Source of the DNA: Cryobacterium adonitolivorans
GTDB lineage: Bacteria > Actinomycetota > Actinomycetes > Actinomycetales > Microbacteriaceae
Length of the DNA: 64,000 bases
Direction: 5' to 3'
Assembly: GCF_004402695.1 (NCBI RefSeq)
Contig: NZ_SOFL01000028.1
Location: forward strand, 1,360 to 65,359
Positions within the stretch are counted from its first letter, which is position 1. The number at the start of each line of letters is the position of its first letter. Below are positions 43,914 to 52,532 of the stretch, piece by piece. The notes under the pieces are model-generated. The model ran no database searches. It was given only the letters and a program-made list of their open reading frames with translations, and was not told the origin of the DNA. The translations under genes and the position numbers were made by a program.

Positions 43914-45385
43914 CCGGCGACCCGGGCGCCGCCGCCCCCTCTCCGATTCGACCAGAGGGCCCGTCGGTCGTCTGGCTGCGCGACGACCTGCGGCTGGGCG
44001 ACAACCCGGCCCTGACCGCCGCGGTCGAACGCGGCCGGCCGCTCGCGCTGGTCTACGTTCTCGACGAGGTCTCCCCCGGCATCCGCCCGCTCGGCGGCGC
44101 CGCCCACTGGTGGCTGCACCAGAGCCTCGCCTCGCTCGCCGCCGACACGGCGGCCCTGGGCGGCCGGCTGCTGCTGCGCCGCGGTGCCGCGGCTACCGTG
44201 ATCGGCGAACTCGTCGAAGAGCTCGGCGCCGGCGCGGTGTTCTGGAACCGCCGGTACGGCGCCGCCGAGCGCGACGTGGACACCCGGATCAAGGCGAGCC
44301 TCACCGACGCGGGCGTCGTGGCGCACAGCTTCGCCGGCTCCCTGCTCTTCGAACCGTGGACCATCCGCACCGGAGGCGGCACCCCGTACACCGTGTTCAC
44401 GCCGTTCTGGCGGGCCTGCACCGCCGGGCCGCCGCCGCGGGCGCCCTACCCGGCGCCGGCGTCGCTCGATCTGCCCGGCGACGGCGACCCCTCCGGCGAC
44501 CTGGCGCACCCAGCACTCGCCGGCGCGCACTCCGAGGACCTCGCATCGTGGGAGTTGGAGCCGCACGGGCCGGACTGGGCGGACGGCCTCCGCGAGGCCT
44601 GGACGCCCGGCGAGGACGCCGCCCAGCAGTCGCTCGCGGCCTTCCTCGACGACGCCCTGCCGCAGTACGGCACCGAACGCGACCTGCCGGCCCAGCAGGC
44701 CACCTCGAGGCTCTCGCCGCACCTGCGCTGGGGCGAGATCAGCCCGCACCAGATCTGGCACGCCACCGATGTGGCCCGTCGAGGCCTCACCGGGGCGGCC
44801 GCCACCAGCGCCACCCGGTTCCTCACGGAGGTCGGCTGGCGCGAGTTCGCGTACCACGTGCTCTTCCACGCGCCCGATCTGGCCACGGCCAACCTGCGTC
44901 CCGGCTTCGACGCTTTCCCCTGGCCGCCCCTGGACGACGCCGCGCTCACCGCCTGGCGGCGGGGCCGCACCGGCTTCCGCCTGGTGGATGCCGGTATGCG
45001 GGAGTTGTGGCGCACCGGCAGCATGCACAACCGGGTGCGCATGGTGACGGCGTCGTTCCTGATCAAGAACCTGCTCATCGACTGGCGGCTGGGCGAGCAG
45101 TGGTTCTGGGACACCCTCGTCGACGCCGACCCGGCGAGCAACCCGTTCGGCTGGCAGTGGGTGGCTGGTTCCGGGGCGGATGCCGCGCCGTACTTCCGGG
45201 TGTTCAACCCCGAGCTGCAGGCGGCCAAGTTCGACCCTAACAACGAGTACGTGCGGCAGAACGTGCCCGAGTGGGGCACCGCGGCCTACCCGCAGCCCAT
45301 CGTCGACCTCGGCGAGACCCGCCGGGCCGCCCTGGCCGCCTACGAGCAGGTCAAGGCCGCTCGCCCGGAGGTTCGCGAACTGTGA
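43910..45385 (+). CDS. phrB: Deoxyribodipyrimidine photolyase (CPD class I)
   Basis: 491 residues. The N-terminal antenna domain (VVWLRDDLRLGDNPALTAAV) is followed by the FAD-binding C-terminal domain: RTGFRLVDAGMRELWRTGSM, HNRVRMVTASFLIKNLLIDW, and DADPASNPFGWQWVAGSGAD. It repairs cyclobutane dimers using blue light. The last codons (VREL) and stop lie within the third copy of the palindromic repeat. Coupled to the upstream oxidoreductase by a 4-bp overlap. Confidence 0.96.
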   Translation: MTGDPGAAAPSPIRPEGPSVVWLRDDLRLGDNPALTAAVERGRPLALVYVLDEVSPGIRPLGGAAHWWLHQSLASLAADTAALGGRLLLRRGAAATVIGELVEELGAGAVFWNRRYGAAERDVDTRIKASLTDAGVVAHSFAGSLLFEPWTIRTGGGTPYTVFTPFWRACTAGPPPRAPYPAPASLDLPGDGDPSGDLAHPALAGAHSEDLASWELEPHGPDWADGLREAWTPGEDAAQQSLAAFLDDALPQYGTERDLPAQQATSRLSPHLRWGEISPHQIWHATDVARRGLTGAAATSATRFLTEVGWREFAYHVLFHAPDLATANLRPGFDAFPWPPLDDAALTAWRRGRTGFRLVDAGMRELWRTGSMHNRVRMVTASFLIKNLLIDWRLGEQWFWDTLVDADPASNPFGWQWVAGSGADAAPYFRVFNPELQAAKFDPNNEYVRQNVPEWGTAAYPQPIVDLGETRRAALAAYEQVKAARPEVREL

Positions 45386-45434
45386 GCTAAGCACCAGAAT
45401 TTCTTGATTTTTGGGGCTTAACTCACGGTTCGCG
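45374..45434. repeat. Palindromic intergenic repeat, copy 3
   Basis: The outer arms CGCGAAC and GTTCGCG and the inner arms GTGAGCTAAGCACC and GGGGCTTAACTCAC match the other two copies. The central spacer differs (AGAATTTCTTGATTTTT). The photolyase TGA at 45383-45385 is inside the left arm; the convergent GNAT gene ends 14 bp beyond the right arm. Confidence 0.8.
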
Positions 45435-45447
45435 GATGCGGTGAGCG

Positions 45448-46026
45448 TTAAAGGGCGCGCTCGAGGACGTAGTCGTCCTCGTAGCGCTCACCCACGAGGA
45501 ACCGTTTCATGCCCACCCGCTCGTACCCGTGCTTGCCGTAGAAGCGCAGGGCACGCACATTCTCCTGGTTGACCCCGAGCCAGGAGCCGGCGGCGCCACG
45601 CTCCCGCGCGGCGTCGAGCGTGGCCGCCATCAGGGCGGCGGCCGTGCCGCTGCCGTGCGCCTCTGAGCGCACGTAGCACTTGCTCAGTTCGGCGGTGGGG
45701 CGCATGCGGATCGCCCCGGCGGCATCCGCGTCGTGTGGTTCACCGAAAACGAGCATCGTGTAGCCGATGAGGGCGCCCGCGCCGGTCTCGGCGACGAGCA
45801 GGAGACGATCCGGGTCGGCGAGGAAGGCCTCGAAGTTCGCCGGGGCGAGCACATCGCGAAGAAACGCGGCAATGGCCTCGGCACTGGTGTGCGGCGGGCA
45901 GGCCAGCGCGAAGGTAGCCGCGGCCAGCTCGGCGAGCGCCGCGGCCTCGCCGGGCCGGGCCGGGCGAATCCGCATCTCGGTGGCGGGCCGCGTGGGCGTG
46001 GGGTCTGTCGGTGTGGTCTCGGTCAC
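45448..46026 (-). CDS. GNAT-family N-acetyltransferase
   Basis: About 192 residues from GTG 46026; ATG 45975 would give a shorter form starting MRIRPARPGE. The GNAT fold is clear: RIRPARPGEAAALAELAAAT at the start, ELSKCYVRSEAHGSGTAAAL (acetyl-CoA pyrophosphate loop, Q/RxxGxG/A type), and NVRALRFYGKHGYERVGMKR. The substrate is unknown. It is convergent with the photolyase gene; the next gene on this strand (aceB) is separate and upstream elements lie between 46027 and 46120. Confidence 0.88.
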   Translation of the reverse strand: MTETTPTDPTPTRPATEMRIRPARPGEAAALAELAAATFALACPPHTSAEAIAAFLRDVLAPANFEAFLADPDRLLLVAETGAGALIGYTMLVFGEPHDADAAGAIRMRPTAELSKCYVRSEAHGSGTAAALMAATLDAARERGAAGSWLGVNQENVRALRFYGKHGYERVGMKRFLVGERYEDDYVLERAL

Positions 46027-46120
46027 TGTCCCAGCTTCACAGTCCGGCCCCGGGCACGCAAACGGCCCCGTCGGGGTGCCGACGGGGCCGATCGGGTGCC
46101 GTTCGCAGGGTGCCTGGCGC

Positions 46121-47887
46121 CTACAGGTAGCGGGCGTAGGCGGCGACGGTGAGGAAGGTCGGAAACTCGGGTTCGAGGGCTGCGGCCCGGAACACCTCGA
46201 GGGCGTCGTCGAATCTGTCCCCTGGCGTGCGTGACAGCGCCGCCATCTCCTCATCGACCAGCCGGGCCACCCAGTTCGCGTCTACCCGGCGACCGTCGGC
46301 GAGGGCCGACTTGTCGTGGATCCACTGCCATATCTGCGACCTGGAGATCTCCGCGGTCGCGGCGTCCTCCATCAGGTTGTCGATCGCCGCCGCGCCGACG
46401 CCGCGCAGCCAGGACTCGATGTAGCGGAGGGCGATACGCACGTTGTCGCGCACCCCGGCCTCGGTGATCTGGCCGCCGGCCGACGCAACATCCAGAAGCT
46501 CGGCAGCGGTGACCTGAACCTCATCGCGGGTGCGCTGCAGCTGGTTGGGCCGGTCGCCCAGCACGGCGTCGAACTCCGCCCTGGCGGTGGGGATCAGGTC
46601 CGGGTGCGCCACCCAGGTGCCGTCGAAACCGTCGCCGGCCTCGCGGCGCTTGTCCGCGGCCACCTGTTCCAGCGCCCGCGCGGTCACGGCGGGGTCACGC
46701 CGGTTGGGGATGAAGGCGCTCATCCCGCCGATGGCGTACGCGCCCCGCCGGTGGCAAGTGGCCACGAGCAGCTCGGTGTAGGACCGCATGAACGGCACCG
46801 TCATGGTGATCTCCTTGCGGTCGGGCAGCACGAACCGGCGGCCCCTGGCGCGAAAGGTCTTGATGATGCTGAAAATGTAGTCCCAGCGCCCGGCGTTCAG
46901 GCCCGCACAGTGGTCGCGCAGCTCGTAAAGGATCTCGTCCATTTCGAACGCGGCCTGGATGGTCTCGATCAGCACGGTGGCGCGGATGGTGCCGTGGCCG
47001 AGGTTCAGGTGATCTTCGCTGTGGCTGAAGATGTCGTTCCACAGCCGCGCCTCGAGGTGGCTTTCGAGCTTGGGCAGGTAGAAGTAGGGCCCGCTGCCGT
47101 TCTCGATCAGCCTGTGCGCGTTGTGGAACGCGTAGAGGCCGAAGTCCACCAGGCTGCCGGAGGCCGGCATCCGCCGATTGGCCCGGTCGACGAAGGTGAG
47201 GTTCTTCTCCACCAGGTGCCAGCCGCGCGGCCGCATGACGATGGTCGGCGTGGACCCGGGGGTCGCGCCGTCCTTTCGGTCGGAGGGAGCGCCGGTGACC
47301 CTGTACGCCTTGCCGTCCGGGCCGTCGTACGAAAGGGTGCCGCGCACGGCGTCGAACAGGGTGAGCTGGCCCTCGATCACGTTCGCCCAGGTGGGGCTGG
47401 TCGCGTCTTCCTGGTCGGCCAGCCAGACGGCCGCTCCGGAGTTCAGCGCATTAATGGCCATCTTGCGGTCGGTCGGTCCGGTGATCTCCACCCGGCGGCT
47501 TTCCAGGCCGGGGCCCGCGCCGGCCACCCGCCACGTCGGGTCGTCGCGGATGTGCGCGGTCTCGGGCAGGAACCGCGGGTCGCGCCCATTGGCGGCGTCC
47601 ACCCGGGTCTGGAGCCGGGTAGCCAGCAGGTCGTGCCGGGTACCGGCGAACCGGTCGTGCAGCTCGGCTAAAAATTCGAGGGCCGCCGGCGTGAGGACCT
47701 CGTCGTAGCGGTCGCCGAGGGACCCGGTCACCTCGAGGTGTGGGGGGATGGTGGCGAAGCTGCCCGTGCTGGTCTCACCGAATGCGCGGGCAGGGCGCGG
47801 GGCGGTGGTCGAGCCTGTCCCGGTGGTCGAGCCTGTCGAGACCCGGCGAGCGGTGCTCGGCGCCGTAGAAAGCGGTGGTGTGGTCAT
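46121..47887 (-). CDS. aceB: Malate synthase A
   Basis: 588 residues from ATG 47887 (AAGGAG upstream). Condenses glyoxylate with acetyl-CoA to malate. It has family features GPTDRKMAINALNSGAAVWL, WHLVEKNLTFVDRANRRM, and ATVLIETIQAAFEMDEILYE (catalytic glutamate region). A typical MSA is about 530-540 residues. The extra N-terminal stretch (first 50 residues) is Ser/Thr/Pro-rich and includes VSTGSTTGTGSTTA, encoded by a dispersed tandem repeat, so the extension may be a repeat-insertion product. 58 bp downstream of aceA on the same strand, completing the glyoxylate shunt. Confidence 0.96.
   Translation of the reverse strand: MTTPPLSTAPSTARRVSTGSTTGTGSTTAPRPARAFGETSTGSFATIPPHLEVTGSLGDRYDEVLTPAALEFLAELHDRFAGTRHDLLATRLQTRVDAANGRDPRFLPETAHIRDDPTWRVAGAGPGLESRRVEITGPTDRKMAINALNSGAAVWLADQEDATSPTWANVIEGQLTLFDAVRGTLSYDGPDGKAYRVTGAPSDRKDGATPGSTPTIVMRPRGWHLVEKNLTFVDRANRRMPASGSLVDFGLYAFHNAHRLIENGSGPYFYLPKLESHLEARLWNDIFSHSEDHLNLGHGTIRATVLIETIQAAFEMDEILYELRDHCAGLNAGRWDYIFSIIKTFRARGRRFVLPDRKEITMTVPFMRSYTELLVATCHRRGAYAIGGMSAFIPNRRDPAVTARALEQVAADKRREAGDGFDGTWVAHPDLIPTARAEFDAVLGDRPNQLQRTRDEVQVTAAELLDVASAGGQITEAGVRDNVRIALRYIESWLRGVGAAAIDNLMEDAATAEISRSQIWQWIHDKSALADGRRVDANWVARLVDEEMAALSRTPGDRFDDALEVFRAAALEPEFPTFLTVAAYARYL
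47804..47843. repeat. Dispersed repeat, two tandem copies inside aceB
   Basis: GGTGGTCGAGCCTGTC occurs at 47804-47819 and again at 47822-47837, extending to GGTGGTCGAGCCTGTCGAGACC at 47843, an 18-bp period. It lies in frame within the 5' end of aceB and encodes a Thr/Gly/Ser-rich insert. The core is related to the element at 61609-61633. Confidence 0.6.
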
Positions 47888-47945
47888 GATCGTTTTCTCC
47901 TTCGAAGCGATACGGATGTCGGGCTGATGCCTGGGGCGAGGCCGG

Positions 47946-49316
47946 CTAGAACTGCTCGGCCTCGGTGGATCCGGCCAGGGCGAGGGTGGCGCTGGTCGGG
48001 TTGAGCGCGGTGGCGATCCGGTCGAAGTAGCCGGTGCCCACCTCCCGCTGGTGGCGGGTGGCGGTATATCCGTCGGCCTCAGAGGCGAACTCGGCCTCCT
48101 GCAGGTCGACATATGCGCTCATCTGACGCTCGGAGTAGTCCTTGGCCAGGGTGAACATGGAGTGGTTGAGGGCGTGGAAACCGGCCAGCGTGATGAACTG
48201 GAAGGCGTAGCCGCAGGCCGCGAGTTCCCGTTGGAACGCGGCGATCTGCTCGTCGTTGAGGTGGGACTTCCAGTTGAACGACGGGGAGCAGTTGTAGGCG
48301 AGCTTCTTGCCGGGGAACTGAGCGTGGATCTCCCTGGCGAAGCGCTGGGCGAGCTCGAGGTCGGGCTCCGAGCTCTCCACCCACAGCAGGTCGGCGTACG
48401 GCGCGTAGGCCAGGCCACGCATGATCACCACGTCAGGTCCGTTGGCGGTGTCGTAGAACCCCTCGGCGGTCCGGCCGCCGGTGAGGAATTCCTGGTCGCG
48501 CTCGTCGATGTCGCTCGTGATCAGGCTGGCCGCGAGCGAGTCGGTGCGGGCGATGATGACGGTGGGCACGCCGGCGACATCCGCCGCCAGCCGGGCGGCG
48601 TTGAGGGTGCGGATATGTTGGCCGGTGGGCACGAGCACCTTGCCGCCCATGTGGCCGCACTTCTTCTCGCTGGCCAGCTGGTCCTCCCAGTGCACGCCCG
48701 CCGCGCCGGCCTCGATCATCGAGGCCATCAGCTCGTAAGCGTTCAGCGGTCCGCCGAACCCGGCCTCGGCGTCGGCGACGATGGGCGCCATCCAATCGAT
48801 GCCGGCGCCATCACTGCAGGTGTCGGCTCCGGCCGCCTCGGCGCCCTCGATCTGGCCGGCCCGCAGCAGCGCGTTGTTGATGCGTCGCACCACGGCCGGC
48901 ACCGAGTTCGCCGGGTAGAGCGACTGGTCGGGGTAGGTCTGGCCGGACAGGTTCGCGTCGGCGGCGACCTGCCAGCCCGACAGGTAAATGGCCTTGAGCC
49001 CGGCGCGCACCTGCTGCACAGCCTGGTTGCCTGTGAGGGCGCCGAGTGCGGCGACCCACTCGGGATTCTCCGGGGTGCCGTTCTCGTGGATGAGCTCCCA
49101 GAGCTTCTCGGCTCCGCGGCGTGCCAGGGTGCGCTCCTCACGAACGGCGCCGCGCAGGGCGATCACGTCCTCGGCGGTGTAGTCGCGGCGCACGCCCTCC
49201 CAGCGGGGGTCAGCCGCCCATTCCAGGGCGAGCTCCGCGGCCGTCTGGGTCTGGTCGCCGGGGCGGGCGGCGGGGCGGCCGGATGCGGGGGTGCCGGCTG
49301 CGGTGGGATTCGTCAT
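47946..49316 (-). CDS. aceA: Isocitrate lyase
   Basis: 456 residues from ATG 49316, with a GAGGAG element 8 bases upstream; a longer form from 49342 is less likely. Splits isocitrate to glyoxylate and succinate. Catalytic loop KKCGHMGGK (about residue 210), [12 protein letters not shown], and late [15 protein letters not shown] are diagnostic. It is followed by aceB on the same strand; the RamB-type regulator gene is divergent. The 140-bp region between aceA and that regulator carries the operator candidates. Confidence 0.97.
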   Translation of the reverse strand: MTNPTAAGTPASGRPAARPGDQTQTAAELALEWAADPRWEGVRRDYTAEDVIALRGAVREERTLARRGAEKLWELIHENGTPENPEWVAALGALTGNQAVQQVRAGLKAIYLSGWQVAADANLSGQTYPDQSLYPANSVPAVVRRINNALLRAGQIEGAEAAGADTCSDGAGIDWMAPIVADAEAGFGGPLNAYELMASMIEAGAAGVHWEDQLASEKKCGHMGGKVLVPTGQHIRTLNAARLAADVAGVPTVIIARTDSLAASLITSDIDERDQEFLTGGRTAEGFYDTANGPDVVIMRGLAYAPYADLLWVESSEPDLELAQRFAREIHAQFPGKKLAYNCSPSFNWKSHLNDEQIAAFQRELAACGYAFQFITLAGFHALNHSMFTLAKDYSERQMSAYVDLQEAEFASEADGYTATRHQREVGTGYFDRIATALNPTSATLALAGSTEAEQF

Positions 49317-49399
49317 GGTGTTCTCCTCGGTCAGCGTCATTGCGAACAGGTGCGTGCACTCACTCTGCTGCGCGCCATCGACCGCACTCCGAGCTCGAT

Positions 49400-49425
49400 C
49401 CGAAGAAGAAATCCTGTTCTTCCGG
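49400..49425. promoter_or_regulatory. Inverted repeat in the aceA/ramB control region
   Basis: CCGAAGAA (49400-49407) recurs inverted as TTCTTCCGG (49417-49425), midway between the aceA and ramB starts. It may be the binding site for the regulator encoded next door. The motif is not identical to the corynebacterial RamB site I know of, so this is a guess from position. Confidence 0.35.
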
Positions 49426-49460
49426 TTGTGTGAACAATCGCCGCATGTGAGCATGAGCAG

Positions 49461-50987
49461 ATGGTCAACGTCGATCCCATCCAGTCGTCCGCAGCGCCGA
49501 TCACGCGGCCGGCCGCCGCCGGGCCCCCCGTGCCGGGCGGTGCCGATCCGGGCGCAGCGGGCCTCGACGCGCTCACGCTGGGCCGGCGCATCCGGGACCG
49601 CCGGCACCGGCTCGGCCTCACCCTCGACACCCTCGCCGCGGCCGTGGACCGGGCACCCTCGCAGATCTCCATGATCGAGAACGGCAAACGCGAACCGCGC
49701 CTGTCGATGCTGCGGCTGATCGCGGCGGCCCTGGACACCACGGTCGACGAGTTGCTCCGCACGGATGCGCCCACCCCGCGTGCGGCGCTGGAGATCGCCG
49801 TCGAACGCGCCCAGCGCGGGCCTGTCTTCACGGCGCTGGGGCTGCCGCGGTTCCGGGTCGGACCCGGCCAGCCCGACGACACCCTGCAGACCATCCTCAC
49901 CCTGCACAATGAGATCGAACGGCTGCACCGGGAACGGGCGGCCACCCCGGAGGAGGCCCGGCGGGCCAACGCGCAGCTGCGCGCCGAGATGCGCGAACGG
50001 GACAATTACTTCCCCGACCTCGAGGCGCAGGCGCTCGAGCTGCTCACCGCCGTCGGGCATTCCGGTGGCCCGGTCTCACACCAGGTGGTCGCCGACATGG
50101 CGGCGCATCTCGGCTTCTCCCTGCATTACGTGGGCGACCTGCCGCACTCCACCCGGTCGGTCACCGACAAGCGCAACGGCCGAATTTACCTGCCCACCGA
50201 GCAGTCCACGTCCCGCGACAGCCGCTCCCCCATCCTGCAGGCCTTCGCCAGCCACCTCTGCGGGCACTCCGAACCGGAAAGTTACGCCGATTTTCTGCGA
50301 CAGCGTGTGGAGACCAATTACCTCACCGCGGCCATCCTGCTGCCGCAGACCGACACCCTGCGACTGCTGAACGACGCCAAGGCCGCCCGCAGGATCTCGC
50401 TTGAAGACCTGCGGGATGCCTTCTCGGTGTCGTACGAAACCGCCGCGCACCGGTTCACCAACCTCGCCACGGCCAGACTGGGCATTCCGGTGCACTTCAT
50501 GAAGGTGCACGAATCCGGAACCATCATCAAAGCCTACGAAAACGACGACGTGCAGTTCCCCAGCGACGCGCTCGGCGCCGTGGAGGGCAGCACGGTGTGC
50601 CGCAGCTGGACGGCGCGCACGGTCTTCGACGTGCCGGACCGTTTCAGCCCCTGGTACCAGTACACCGACACCCCGGCCGGTACGTTCTGGTGCACCTCCC
50701 GCATCGAGAAGGCCAAGGAGGGCGACTACTCCGTGAGCGTCGGCGTGCCGTTCGCCCACGTCAACTGGTTCCGCGGTCGGGAGACCACCAACCGGGCCGT
50801 GTCACACTGCCCGGACGAATCCTGCTGCCGCCGCGCGCCCGACGACCTCTCCGGCCGCTGGGCGGGCCAGGCCTGGCCCGTCGCCCGCACCCCCACAAGC
50901 CTGCTCGCCGCCCTGCCGACGGGCACGTTCCCCGGCGTCGATCCCACCGAGGTCTACAAGTTCCTCGAGGCGCACGCCCCCGCCTGA
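49461..50987 (+). CDS. ramB: RamB-type regulator (XRE HTH, IrrE-like and short-chain fatty acyl domains)
   Basis: 508 residues. The XRE helix-turn-helix lies at about 45-100 ([40 protein letters not shown]). A middle ImmA/IrrE-like domain follows ([53 protein letters not shown]). The C-terminal ScfR/DUF2083-type domain has Cys residues ([30 protein letters not shown]). This is the layout of RamB, which represses or tunes acetate and glyoxylate genes in Corynebacterium/Mycobacterium. Its position next to aceA/aceB supports the same role. The first 30 residues are Pro/Ala-rich. Confidence 0.9.
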   Translation: MVNVDPIQSSAAPITRPAAAGPPVPGGADPGAAGLDALTLGRRIRDRRHRLGLTLDTLAAAVDRAPSQISMIENGKREPRLSMLRLIAAALDTTVDELLRTDAPTPRAALEIAVERAQRGPVFTALGLPRFRVGPGQPDDTLQTILTLHNEIERLHRERAATPEEARRANAQLRAEMRERDNYFPDLEAQALELLTAVGHSGGPVSHQVVADMAAHLGFSLHYVGDLPHSTRSVTDKRNGRIYLPTEQSTSRDSRSPILQAFASHLCGHSEPESYADFLRQRVETNYLTAAILLPQTDTLRLLNDAKAARRISLEDLRDAFSVSYETAAHRFTNLATARLGIPVHFMKVHESGTIIKAYENDDVQFPSDALGAVEGSTVCRSWTARTVFDVPDRFSPWYQYTDTPAGTFWCTSRIEKAKEGDYSVSVGVPFAHVNWFRGRETTNRAVSHCPDESCCRRAPDDLSGRWAGQAWPVARTPTSLLAALPTGTFPGVDPTEVYKFLEAHAPA

Positions 50988-50994
50988 CCGCACC

Positions 50995-51049
50995 GACTTG
51001 CCGCAATGTGCCCCTTCAGAGCACCCGAAGGGCACTTCTGCGGCGACTC
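50995..51049. terminator. Imperfect 55-bp palindrome between convergent genes
   Basis: Nested arms GCCGCA/TGCGGC and CCCTTC/GAAGGG with GTGCCC/GGGCAC frame an AGAGCACCC loop. It starts 8 bp after the ramB stop, in the gap before the convergent MarR gene. The sequence differs from the 14642 repeat family but has the same length and position. Confidence 0.5.
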
Positions 51050-51128
51050 GCGGGCGCGGATTCGGGCGGGCAAGCGCGGATGCGGGCGGACTCGGGCTCG
51101 GGCTGCTCGATGGCAGCGCGGGCGAAGG

Positions 51129-51590
51129 CTAGACCCCGGCGCGGGCCAGGTCGGGCAGGCGGTGCAGTGCGGCGACCAGCGGGCCGAGTTCGGATTCTTC
51201 CTCGGCGGCGGCCAGGGCGCCGGCCAGCGCCTCGTCGTAGACCGGGCGGGCGCGGGCCAGCAGCGCCTTGCCGGCCTCGGTGAGCTCCGTGTAGACGCCG
51301 CGGCGGTCGTCGGCGCAGAGGATGCGAGTGAGCAGCGCCCGGTCTTCCAGCCGGTTCACCAGGCGGGTCGTCGCGCTGCTCGACAGGGCGGCGGCGCGGG
51401 CGAGTTGCTGCATCCGCATGTGCCAGCCGTGCTGGCGGCTGAGGGCGTCGAGCACAGTGAACTCCACCACCGACAGGTCGAAGCCGGCCTGCAGGGTCCG
51501 CTCCAGCACTGTCTCAATGCGGCCGTGCAGGGCGGCCAGGGTGCGCCAGCCCTGCGCCCGAACCTCGACAGCGTCGTCTTCGATGCTCAT
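51129..51590 (-). CDS. MarR-family transcriptional regulator
   Basis: 153 residues from ATG 51590. The winged helix spans about 45-110 (MQQLARAAALSSSATTRLVN recognition, LCADDRRGVYTELTEAG wing). A long C-terminal helix for dimerisation includes AAAEEESELG. An inverted repeat GCAAG-n9-CTTGC lies 37 bp upstream of the start and is its probable operator. No clear partner gene; its target is unknown. Confidence 0.9.
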   Translation of the reverse strand: MSIEDDAVEVRAQGWRTLAALHGRIETVLERTLQAGFDLSVVEFTVLDALSRQHGWHMRMQQLARAAALSSSATTRLVNRLEDRALLTRILCADDRRGVYTELTEAGKALLARARPVYDEALAGALAAAEEESELGPLVAALHRLPDLARAGV

Positions 51591-51626
51591 CCGTGCTGCT
51601 CCCTCGACCCGACTTTCGACTAAGAC

Positions 51627-51645
51627 GCAAGTACAACGCGCTTGC
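51627..51645. promoter_or_regulatory. Probable MarR autoregulatory operator
   Basis: GCAAG (51627-51631) and CTTGC (51641-51645) form an inverted repeat with a 9-bp spacer, upstream of the MarR gene. This fits the CTTG/CAAG type sites bound by many MarR proteins. Confidence 0.4.
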
Positions 51646-51689
51646 AACTACCAGTCTACGCAGCGCGGTCGCCCGGGCCGAGCGCGCGG

Positions 51690-52532
51690 CTACGACTCCC
51701 GGGTGATCTCCACCTTCACGAACAGCTGCGATCCGCTCGACCCCGCGTACACGCCGCGCAGGGGGGCGATGTCGTTGTAGTCACGGCCGCGGCCCACGCC
51801 CACGTGCCGGTCGCCGATGTCGATCAGGTTGGTGGGGTCGAAGCCCCGCCACTCGCCGCAGAACCACTCCACCCAGGCGTGTGATTCCCCGGTGACGGTC
51901 TCGCCGATCCCGGCCTGAGGCTTGGGGTGCAGGTAGCCGGACACGTAGCGGGCCGGGATGCCCACCGACCGTAGCGCGCCGAGTGCCACGTGGGTGATGT
52001 CCTGACAGACGCCGCGCTTGTCGGCCCAGGCCTCGCGGGCATTGGTCTTGACCCCGGTGACACCCTGCACGTAGGCCATATTCTCGCCCACGAACCGGCA
52101 GATCGCCAGCGCCGCGTCACAGGGGTCCAGCCGGCCGGCGATCTCGGCGGCGCTGGCGACCACGTCCGCCGGCGGCTCGGTGAGTGAGGTCTGCCAGGAC
52201 TGTTCGACCGAAGAGGTCGAGCGGGCCACCAACGCCGCCAGGTCTTCCCACTGCATCGGATGCAGCTGGTGCTCTCGCGGCGACACCTCCACGAGGCTGT
52301 TGGCGGTGAGGGTGAGCTCGGCGTGCGGGGTGAGCACCTCGAACGACGACACCCTGGTGCCCCAGTAGTCCACGTAGTCGTGGTTGCTCGAGACGGGGCT
52401 GATGTCCAGGTTGGAATACAACACGAACTGGTCGGGTGACGTGACGGGCAGCATCCGTGCTTCGTTGTACGAGGTGGCCACCTCGCCCTGGTATCGGTAG
52501 CCGGTGGTGTGCCGGATTCGCAGGCGCTTCAC
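51690..52532 (-). CDS. Transglutaminase-like protein of the ATP-grasp/alpha-E cassette
   Basis: 280 residues. The N-terminal beta-domain (RIRHTTGYRYQGEVATSYNE) precedes a transglutaminase core. The catalytic triad is visible as Cys in RGVCQDITH, His in ESHAWVEWF and Asp in GFDPTNLIDIGD. These proteins act as peptidases or amide-bond enzymes. The gene overlaps the alpha-E gene by 4 bp and is the last of three. Known from conserved cassettes predicted to make and process a small peptide or peptide-tagged molecule; no product has been fixed. Confidence 0.93.
   Translation of the reverse strand: MKRLRIRHTTGYRYQGEVATSYNEARMLPVTSPDQFVLYSNLDISPVSSNHDYVDYWGTRVSSFEVLTPHAELTLTANSLVEVSPREHQLHPMQWEDLAALVARSTSSVEQSWQTSLTEPPADVVASAAEIAGRLDPCDAALAICRFVGENMAYVQGVTGVKTNAREAWADKRGVCQDITHVALGALRSVGIPARYVSGYLHPKPQAGIGETVTGESHAWVEWFCGEWRGFDPTNLIDIGDRHVGVGRGRDYNDIAPLRGVYAGSSGSQLFVKVEITRES

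Noticed and set aside
43526-45394. 622-residue minus-strand frame opposite the photolyase
   Set aside because: The photolyase on the plus strand has all its motifs; the antisense product has none.
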